This document shows positions 1 through 3,837 of a stretch of DNA of 5,341 bases, piece by piece. The notes beneath the pieces were generated by a model that was not told the origin of the DNA, ran no database searches, and was given only the letters and a program-made list of their open reading frames with translations. The stretch spans positions 1 to 5,341 of the forward strand of contig JACPVY010000383.1 in the NCBI GenBank assembly GCA_016197345.1. The letters run 5' to 3'. Made by a program: the position numbers and the translations under genes. How positions within the stretch are numbered: the first letter of the stretch is position 1; each line of letters starts with the position of its first letter. Origin of the DNA: Burkholderiales bacterium. Lineage in GTDB: Bacteria > Pseudomonadota > Gammaproteobacteria > Burkholderiales > Burkholderiaceae_D.

Positions 1-247
1 CAGTACTGAGTACGCCGCCGGTTTTAGAAAAGTTATTGAACGTGGTGACAGAACTCAGGCTGCTCGCGTAATAGCTAGCGACAGCGGCAGCAGCTTGTGG
101 CGCGGCCATTCTGGTTGGAGCGGTGGTGGATTTTGCTGATGGACTGGCAAATGGATTGGCTAAGACGTCGTTATTGACAGCAAGTGCAGGCGACAAAGCA
201 GACGCCAGCACCAAAACCCCAGCGAGGGGCAGGTTCAAGAATTGCAT
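1..247 (-). CDS. Secreted protein of unknown function, N-terminal part only (runs off the left edge)
   Basis: An open frame of 82 codons starts at the ATG at 247-245 and stays open to the window edge, so the C-terminus is missing. The first 23 residues look like a signal peptide: MQFLNLP, a hydrophobic core (LAGVLVLASALS) and a probable signal peptidase I site PALA|VNN. The n-region lacks Lys or Arg, which is atypical. The mature part seen is rich in Ala, Ser, Thr and Pro (residues about 33-60), like a flexible secreted linker, followed by ASSLSSVTTFNNFSKTGG. I recognise no domain. The start is chosen because the signal peptide begins there; a GGA lies 5 nt upstream, a weak ribosome site, and an in-frame TTG three codons upstream is a less likely alternative. 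The strong terminator at 541-570 separates it from the PEP-CTERM gene, so it probably has its own promoter. Confidence 0.7.
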   Translation of the reverse strand, partial: MQFLNLPLAGVLVLASALSPALAVNNDVLANPFASPSAKSTTAPTRMAAPQAAAAVASYYASSLSSVTTFNNFSKTGGVLST

Positions 248-368
248 AATTTCCAAAGAGTGATTGGTTAGAGTTGTTTTACCTCAAGCTCTTGTAGCGG
301 ATTGCGCGCTAGAGCATTGTTTCCCAAAAATAGGGGACAACCATGGGGTGTTTGGTTGAGGGCTGCGC

Positions 369-398
369 ATCTTAACTAAATGCAATAATTAAAGCCAA
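369..398 (-). promoter_or_regulatory. Candidate sigma-70 promoter for the partial secreted protein
   Basis: Read on the minus strand there is a -35-like TTGGCT (398-393, 4/6 to consensus), an 18-bp AT-rich spacer and a -10-like TAAGAT (374-369, 4/6). Transcription would begin near 362, giving a leader of about 115 nt before the ATG at 247. The match is only moderate and rests on sequence alone, but this is the most AT-rich and best-spaced candidate between the terminator and the gene. Confidence 0.35.
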
Positions 399-441
399 TT
401 CAGAAAACGCATGACAAGTATCACGCAGATAGATAGCGGTG

Positions 442-469
442 ACAGATGTAAGAAGATGTTGAAGATGTT
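442..469. repeat. 9-bp tandem repeat with a degenerate third copy
   Basis: GAAGATGTT occurs twice back to back (452-460 and 461-469). It is preceded by a third, weaker copy, ACAGATGTA (442-450, 6/9 matches), one base away. The array lies about 80-110 bp upstream of the start predicted for the candidate promoter at 369-398, a position where activators often bind direct repeats. A function is inference only; it could be chance low-complexity sequence. Confidence 0.4.
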
Positions 470-540
470 GGGAGTGGGGACAGGATAATTGCTTGCCTAG
501 CGCGAGATATGGTCGAGGCGCGCCCAATCTTCGCTGGGCA

Positions 541-570
541 TAAAAAAGGGACACTCAAATAAGTGTCCCA
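541..570 (-). terminator. Rho-independent terminator of the PEP-CTERM gene
   Basis: On the minus strand a perfect 8-bp stem GGGACACT/AGTGTCCC (569-562 with 555-548) encloses a 6-nt loop and is followed directly by six U residues (547-542). It lies about 50 nt past the stop codon of the PEP-CTERM gene and faces the right way. There is no U tract on the plus side, so it should act in one direction only. Confidence 0.9.
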
Positions 571-619
571 AGAGGTACTCGGAAAATCAATTCAATGCTT
601 GCTTTGTGTGGCTTGCGCT

Positions 620-1231
620 TTATTTTTTACGACGGCGTGCGATAAAACCTAGCGCGCCCAAACCTGCCAACATCATGCCGTAGGTTTCTGGCTCTGGCAC
701 GGCGGAAGTAAAGCGTACTTCATCCATAAAAATCCACGGGCCATGTGCGGTCGCGGTGACGAGCACTTCGTTGCTATAGATGTTCAAATTATCCAACGTA
801 TAAAACGGATGGCTACCGTTATCCCATGGGCTATGGTCGTTGCCCGAACTTGCCGGATTATCGAGGGTTGCTTTCAAGACCCAATTGCCGCCTTCTTTGG
901 CAAACACGCTAAACGATGGCAAGGCGACATCGCCGAGAGAATCTTGGGTGGAGCCGATAGAAACCGAATTGATATGTTGGTTGCCATTGAATGCAAAATC
1001 CACATTCACAGCATTCTGATACACCCAACCCGCCCATTCTTGACCTTGATTGACGGCCCAACCTGCATTACCGACGATGCCATCAGTCAGTTTGGTGCGT
1101 GCTGCATCGTGATAGCACCAGCTACCGCAGGCGGTTGGTTCGGAAAAATCATAGCTCACAGGGGCAACCGTGGCGGAGAAGGCTTGTGCTGAAAATGCAA
1201 GTGCGGCGAGTGCTAACAAGGTACGTTTCAT
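620..1231 (-). CDS. PEP-CTERM sorting-domain secreted protein, probable discoidin-like fold
   Basis: 203 residues. A signal peptide (MKRTLLALAALAFSAQAFSA, probable cut after residue 20) opens the protein. A PEP-CTERM signal closes it: VPEPETYG at 178-185, a hydrophobic segment 186-198 and the basic end RRRKK 199-203. In this family the tail is recognised by an exosortase (EpsH/XrtA type) at the inner membrane, and the proteins usually travel to the surface or to an extracellular polysaccharide matrix. The middle (about 24-174) has features of an F5/8 type C-like galactose-binding fold: KLTDG at 47-51, a Trp-rich stretch, LPSFSVF and the ending WIFMDEVRF at 166-174. That fold is inferred by eye. 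C35 and C39 could form a disulfide. The gene stands alone, with its own promoter (1317-1345), a leader of about 79 nt, a weak GAGA ribosome site and a strong terminator. No exosortase gene is in the window. Confidence 0.93.
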   Translation of the reverse strand: MKRTLLALAALAFSAQAFSATVAPVSYDFSEPTACGSWCYHDAARTKLTDGIVGNAGWAVNQGQEWAGWVYQNAVNVDFAFNGNQHINSVSIGSTQDSLGDVALPSFSVFAKEGGNWVLKATLDNPASSGNDHSPWDNGSHPFYTLDNLNIYSNEVLVTATAHGPWIFMDEVRFTSAVPEPETYGMMLAGLGALGFIARRRKK

Positions 1232-1316
1232 AGAGGTCTCTCAACTAGTGGATAGGAAAAGGGCTTCGCGATTTTCCGGCATCAATCTTGCTGTATTGTT
1301 ATTTATTCCGGCGTGC

Positions 1317-1345
1317 AGTATCTCTGAGACAAATTATTTTGTCAA
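1317..1345 (-). promoter_or_regulatory. Sigma-70 promoter of the PEP-CTERM gene
   Basis: Minus strand: a perfect -35 TTGACA (1345-1340), a 17-bp spacer and GATACT (1322-1317, 4/6 to the -10 consensus). Start of transcription is expected near 1310, about 79 nt before the ATG. I found no GG-N10-GC pair typical of sigma-54 in this region, although RpoN-dependent expression is reported for PEP-CTERM genes in some floc-forming betaproteobacteria. Confidence 0.7.
1328..1343. promoter_or_regulatory. Operator-like dyad overlapping the PEP-CTERM promoter
   Basis: GACAAA (1328-1333) and TTTGTC (1338-1343) form a perfect 6-bp inverted repeat with a 4-bp centre. It covers part of the -35 and most of the spacer of the promoter at 1317-1345. 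A dimeric regulator bound here would block RNA polymerase, so a repressor site is the natural reading. Part of the symmetry comes from the -35 sequence itself, which lowers the weight of the observation. Confidence 0.45.
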
Positions 1346-1367
1346 TCAGTCTATAAATTGGCGTTGC

Positions 1368-1389
1368 ATAATTTCTTTTTGGAAATTAT
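1368..1389. promoter_or_regulatory. Perfect 8-bp dyad upstream of the PEP-CTERM promoter
   Basis: ATAATTTC (1368-1375) and GAAATTAT (1382-1389) are exact reverse complements separated by 6 bp. The centre is about 68 bp upstream of the predicted transcription start and 43 bp (close to four helical turns) from the centre of the dyad at 1328-1343. The place suits an activator site or a second operator. It is not a terminator for a minus-strand transcript, since no U tract follows on that strand. Confidence 0.45.
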
Positions 1390-1500
1390 TTGTGACTTGC
1401 TAGGAAGGCTGATCTGTGGCTGAGCGCTCTGATGACGGTAAAAAAAGAGGAGAAAATCGGTTGGGATGCCGATTGTTCGCCGCTACTTGTGGCGGGGGCG

Positions 1501-1577
1501 TAGGCCGGGCATTACCCCATATGCGCTAACCAAACTTGAATTATAGAAAAGCGATTGCGTGAGGGAGGTGTGTCCCC
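1501..1577 (+). repeat. Intergenic repeat unit, left copy (inverted partner at 1800-1873)
   Basis: Aligned without gaps against the minus strand of 1844-1800, the core 1533-1577 matches at 35 of 45 positions, including the exact 10-mer TTGCGTGAGG. Similarity continues weakly outward to a shared GTAGG at the outer end (around 1500 here). The unit can fold: ATGC-GCT at 1521-1527 pairs with AGC (1550-1552) and GCGT (1557-1560), and a GGG near the start can meet the CCCC at the end. The opening GTAGGCCGGGCATTACCCC resembles GC-rich intergenic repeats seen widely in proteobacteria, but I cannot name the family. Confidence 0.6.
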
Positions 1578-1626
1578 GCTCTCCGTGTGAGGCGGTTGCG
1601 AAAAGGGCGGTTGGTTTTCGTATGGG

Positions 1627-1644
1627 CGGACAATATGTTGTCCG
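1627..1644. repeat. Perfect 7-bp inverted repeat
   Basis: CGGACAA and TTGTCCG are exact reverse complements around a 4-nt centre (TATG); a G-T wobble and one more G-C pair could extend the stem. It lies between the two long repeats and away from any gene. No U tract follows on either strand, so it is not an intrinsic terminator. It could be an operator, part of a mobile remnant, or chance. Confidence 0.4.
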
Positions 1645-1799
1645 TCGCTGTTCGGGCAAGCAGCCCACCGCTCTTGATTTTGAAAACATTTTTGAGAACG
1701 GTTTTCACATTACATGCCAAAAATAATAATTTAATTGATACGCGGCAATGGTGGCCGAGGCGCCAACCCTACATTTTTCTGTTTCGTGACAGCTTCACA

Positions 1800-1873
1800 G
1801 GGGGAACATCTGCCTCACGCAACGGCTTTTCGATCATGCAAGTATGGCCGCGTATATAGTGCTTCCCCCTACT
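1800..1873 (-). repeat. Intergenic repeat unit, right copy (inverted partner at 1501-1577)
   Basis: This is the diverged reverse-orientation partner of the unit at 1501-1577. Read on the minus strand it begins GTAGGGGGAAGC directly after the stop codon of the 252-codon gene and ends TTCCCCC. The ends are an exact 8-bp inverted repeat (AGGGGGAA/TTCCCCCT, 1863-1870 with 1799-1806). Inside, ACGCGGC (1853-1847) pairs with GCC (1826-1824) and GCGT (1820-1817) across a small bulge. Because it follows the gene at once, the 3' end of that mRNA should carry this hairpin, perhaps as a stabiliser or weak terminator. Confidence 0.6.
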
Positions 1874-2632
1874 TCATTCTGCCGCTTTGGGTTTGCGCGC
1901 ACGGCTGCGTGGTGCTGGTTTGGCGGCAGCGCATTCCACTGGCTTGGCGCGGCTTTTACGCGCGGGTTTGGTGCTAGCGCTGTCTTCTTTTAGCTTGCTG
2001 GCACTCGCGCTGCTGGCTTTCGTGGTGCTAGGCTTGGTGGCGGCAGTTTTTGTCGCGCTAGTTTTTTTCTGGCGGCTTGCTTTGCCAACTTGATCAGCAA
2101 CGATGCTAGCGGTTTGTTGCGCGGCTTTAGTGGCGAATTTCGACGCCCCCATCGCGGCATTGGCCGCTACTTCAGCCGCGGCGCTAGCCAGTTCAGTGAC
2201 GACGGTGCGTGGCGAAGAACCGCTTGCGCGGAGTACGGTATCGACCACTTTTGCCGTTGTAGACGCCCGTTTGGCGCGTTTGACGACGCTGGCAATAATG
2301 CCATCGTCTAGCGTATCGGGATGCGGTGGTTTTTGCGCGGCGATTTGATCGGCATGGCGCTGTGCCATGGTTTGCGCGACTAAGCCCGCCGTCATGCCGA
2401 CAATTGAAACGCCGCCGACAAAATTGACGGTCGCGCCCACGGCGTGGGTCACCGCTTGCTGTAATTCATTTTTCGCCCCTTCGGGGTGGCCATTCATCAA
2501 ATCTTCACTGGCGGCGCGTAATTTTTTTAATACATCTTCGGAAGCGATGATGGCACCGATGATAGGTGCTTTTTTCGCAAAAGCCTTCGCAACGAGGGTG
2601 CGCGCGACTAAATGTTTGATCTTTTCTTGCAT
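1874..2632 (-). CDS. Protein of unknown function with a histone H1-like basic tail
   Basis: 252 residues, not recognised as a known family. Residues 1-60 are mixed helical sequence with basic patches. Residues 62-88 are an uncharged Gly/Ala/Val stretch (AVGATVNFVGGVSIVGMTAGLVA) that could be a glycine-zipper-like membrane or self-association helix. Residues 143-186 form an Ala-rich, probably amphipathic helix. From about 187 the chain becomes Lys/Ala/Ser/Thr-rich with KTAATKPSTTK and ends in KPAPRSRARKPKAAE. Such tails occur in histone H1-like bacterial proteins, AlgP and the phasin PhaF, where they bind DNA. The N-terminus does not match a phasin that I know. The start has a good AGGAG six nt upstream, overlapping the stop codon of the receiver gene, so both are cotranscribed and probably translationally coupled. 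Candidate roles, inferred only: nucleoid or granule association, or membrane-DNA linkage. Confidence 0.8.
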   Translation of the reverse strand: MQEKIKHLVARTLVAKAFAKKAPIIGAIIASEDVLKKLRAASEDLMNGHPEGAKNELQQAVTHAVGATVNFVGGVSIVGMTAGLVAQTMAQRHADQIAAQKPPHPDTLDDGIIASVVKRAKRASTTAKVVDTVLRASGSSPRTVVTELASAAAEVAANAAMGASKFATKAAQQTASIVADQVGKASRQKKTSATKTAATKPSTTKASSASASKLKEDSASTKPARKSRAKPVECAAAKPAPRSRARKPKAAE

Positions 2633-2638
2633 GAGGTG

Positions 2639-2643
2639 CTCCT
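2639..2643 (-). promoter_or_regulatory. Shine-Dalgarno site overlapping the upstream stop codon
   Basis: On the minus strand AGGAG (2643-2639) lies six nt before the ATG at 2632 and shares its AG with the TAG stop (2644-2642) of the receiver gene. Ribosomes ending on the receiver would sit on this site, a layout typical of translational coupling. It also fixes the start of the 252-codon gene. Confidence 0.8.
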
Positions 2644-3022
2644 AATTCAACTGCGGGGATGCTGACGGGGAAATGCCTAAGACCCGCTTGACGGTGTCGA
2701 TCAATGTCTGTGCTTGGATCGGTTTGACGAGGACGGCATGGGCAATGGGTTCGACTACTTTTAAATAGTCGCGATAGGAAGAGACGGCAATAATAGGGAT
2801 GCGGAAGGTGCGTAAGACCGAGAAAATGCCTTCCATTCCTTCATGATCGGGCATGACTAAATCGGTAATTAATAAGATCGCCCGATGGTGTGCAACGAGT
2901 TCCACCACATGCTCGCTATTGGATGCGGTGATAACGGTAAAACCTATGCTTTCAAGGGTGGTCGAAAAAAACTGGCATAGGTCAGGGTCATCATCTAGGA
3001 CAACGATGGTTTGTCTAGGCAT
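2642..3022 (-). CDS. Stand-alone response-regulator receiver protein
   Basis: 126 residues, a single CheY-like receiver domain with no output domain. Visible key residues are the acidic cluster D10-D11-D12, the phospho-acceptor D54 in LLITDLVMPDHEG, the switch Ser at S81 (IIAVSS) and the invariant K100-P101. The set is complete, so phosphorylation is likely. The protein ends with a short tail, SPSASPQLN. A good ribosome site (GAGGG, 3034-3030, 7 nt before ATG) supports the start. It lies 129 nt after the FixJ-type gene and directly before the tail protein. A likely phosphate donor is the kinase at 3838-5341, though another kinase is possible. The output is probably protein-protein, and the coupled tail protein is the obvious candidate partner. 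A weak promoter-like pair (TTGTGC, 17 bp, GATTAT at 3109-3081) could start transcription between the two regulators. Confidence 0.92.
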   Translation of the reverse strand: MPRQTIVVLDDDPDLCQFFSTTLESIGFTVITASNSEHVVELVAHHRAILLITDLVMPDHEGMEGIFSVLRTFRIPIIAVSSYRDYLKVVEPIAHAVLVKPIQAQTLIDTVKRVLGISPSASPQLN

Positions 3023-3151
3023 CTTGATTCCCTCGAGAGTGACAGCGATGAATTATCACCTAATTCCTGTAGCTTGGGGAATAATCATGGCACAAAATTT
3101 GGCGCACAAGTAGAACAAAAAAGCGTACTCGACAGTAATGCCAAATAGCAA

Positions 3152-3742
3152 TTAAGTGCGTAATAAGCCCGCCAATTCGACCGCCGTTTTGACTTGCATC
3201 TTGTCAAAAATATTGGCGCGATGCACTTCGACGGTGCGCATGCTAATCCCTAATTCATCCGCCACCACTTTGTTGAGCTTACCTTGCAGAATCAGATCGA
3301 GTACTTCACGCTCGCGTGGTGACAGCGCAGCGAGGCGCTCCGCCACTTTGGCACGTTCGGCTGCATCGCGCGAGCTGCTCAGCGCTTCTTGCACCCTATC
3401 CATCAGCTTATTGTCGTTAAACGGTTTTTCAAAGAAATCAAAGGCGCCGCGCTTTAAGGCATCGACCGCCATCGGCACATCGCCATGACCCGTCAAGAAG
3501 ATGACGGGCAGGCGTTGCGTGAGTTGCTTGCTCGAGAGCAAATCGAATAAAGCGATGCCGCTAATACCGGGCATACGCACATCGAGTAAAAGGCAATCGC
3601 CGTCCGAGGCAAAGGGGAGTTGATCTAGCTCGTCTAAAAATGCTTGGGCATAGCCATAAGCGCGTGCTGGGATATTGCGCGATTGCGCCAGCCAAAGCAA
3701 GGCATCGCGTACGACTTCTTCATCATCAATAATATGCAACAT
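3152..3742 (-). CDS. FixJ/NarL-family response regulator (DctR-like)
   Basis: 196 residues. The receiver domain (1-120) has acidic residues D6-D7, phospho-acceptor D54 in LLLDVRMPGISG, T84 in FLTGHGDVPMAV and K106-P107 in FDFFEKPF; these last two blocks are hallmarks of FixJ-type receivers. A linker (121-136) leads to a LuxR-type helix-turn-helix: LSPREREVLDLI at 140-151 and the recognition region GISMRTVEVHRANIFDKM at 165-182. Phosphorylated FixJ-type proteins dimerise and activate promoters. It lies 95 nt downstream of the kinase gene on the same strand, so the two are almost surely a cognate pair. The start at 3742 is fixed by an in-frame TAA five codons upstream, with an AGGCGGGA ribosome site. 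The N-terminus is unusually short (MLHIIDDEE) but the acidic cluster is intact. DctR of C4-dicarboxylate systems is a close analogue; the target here is unknown. Confidence 0.93.
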   Translation of the reverse strand: MLHIIDDEEVVRDALLWLAQSRNIPARAYGYAQAFLDELDQLPFASDGDCLLLDVRMPGISGIALFDLLSSKQLTQRLPVIFLTGHGDVPMAVDALKRGAFDFFEKPFNDNKLMDRVQEALSSSRDAAERAKVAERLAALSPREREVLDLILQGKLNKVVADELGISMRTVEVHRANIFDKMQVKTAVELAGLLRT

Positions 3743-3837
3743 GATCGTCCCGCCTGATTAGTAAACTGGCGCTGCAATGTTAGGAAACTGAGGATGCCAT
3801 GCATATCGCAGGCAGTGCCAGCATTTTATGTCTCGCC

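Larger units (their letters stand above)
248..540. other. Gene-free region upstream of the partial secreted protein
   Basis: This 293-bp stretch lies between the terminator and the partial gene. It holds a candidate sigma-70 promoter (369-398) and a 9-bp tandem repeat (442-469). Near 319-342 an imperfect inverted repeat (TTGTTTCCC, 7 nt, GGGGACAA) would fall in the mRNA leader of the partial gene. A 60-codon minus frame at 372-554 starts inside the terminator loop and looks like nothing known, so I do not call it. No tRNA or other RNA gene was seen. Confidence 0.5.
1390..1873. other. Long gene-free region with repeats between the signalling block and the PEP-CTERM gene
   Basis: No convincing gene was found in these 484 bp. 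Open frames on either strand (for example 1483-1689 minus, 1587-1859 plus) lack good ribosome sites and familiar protein sequence. The stretch holds an inverted pair of diverged repeats (1501-1577 and 1800-1873). Between and beside them are several dyads: AATCGG/CCGATT at 1455-1474, CGGACAA/TTGTCCG at 1627-1644 and TGAAAAC/GTTTTCA at 1681-1707. There is also a direct repeat GGCGGTTG at 1591-1598 and 1606-1613. No clear U-tracted terminator for the 252-codon gene is visible. Confidence 0.55.

Noticed and set aside
372..554. 60-codon minus-strand open frame
   Set aside because: Its start codon lies in the stem-loop of the strong terminator at 541-570, it spans the candidate promoter, and the protein (Leu/His/Arg mixture) has no recognisable feature.
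743..1192. 149-codon plus-strand open frame
   Set aside because: It lies antisense to the clear PEP-CTERM gene, whose signal peptide and sorting tail show the minus frame to be real.
1455..1474. AATCGG/CCGATT stem as a terminator
   Set aside because: Only six pairs. The A-run on its left would be a U-run on the minus strand, but about six purine-rich bases intervene, and it lies about 400 nt past the nearest minus-strand stop codon with other structure between.
1483..1689. 68-codon minus-strand open frame
   Set aside because: No ribosome site, Arg/Pro/Thr-rich random-looking protein, and it overlaps the left repeat unit and the dyad at 1627-1644.
1702..1731. Plus-strand promoter TTCACA, 17 bp, TAATTT
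   Set aside because: The -10 matches only 3 of 6 and no plus-strand gene lies downstream.
1750..1768. Stem-loop GGTTGGC/GCCACC as terminator of the signalling block
   Set aside because: The stem has a bulge and no U tract follows on the minus strand; it is also about 100 nt past the stop codon.
1501..1873. CRISPR array
   Set aside because: Only two repeats, in inverted orientation and diverged, with no regular spacers and no cas genes.
1587..1977. Plus-strand frames of 80-90 codons
   Set aside because: They run through the right repeat unit, and the longer-reaching one enters the 252-codon gene antisense; their composition is not protein-like and no ribosome site precedes them.
3111..3135. 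Possible terminator after the FixJ-type gene
   Set aside because: There is a run of six U on the minus strand, but the preceding stem TACT/AGTA has only four base pairs, too weak to call.
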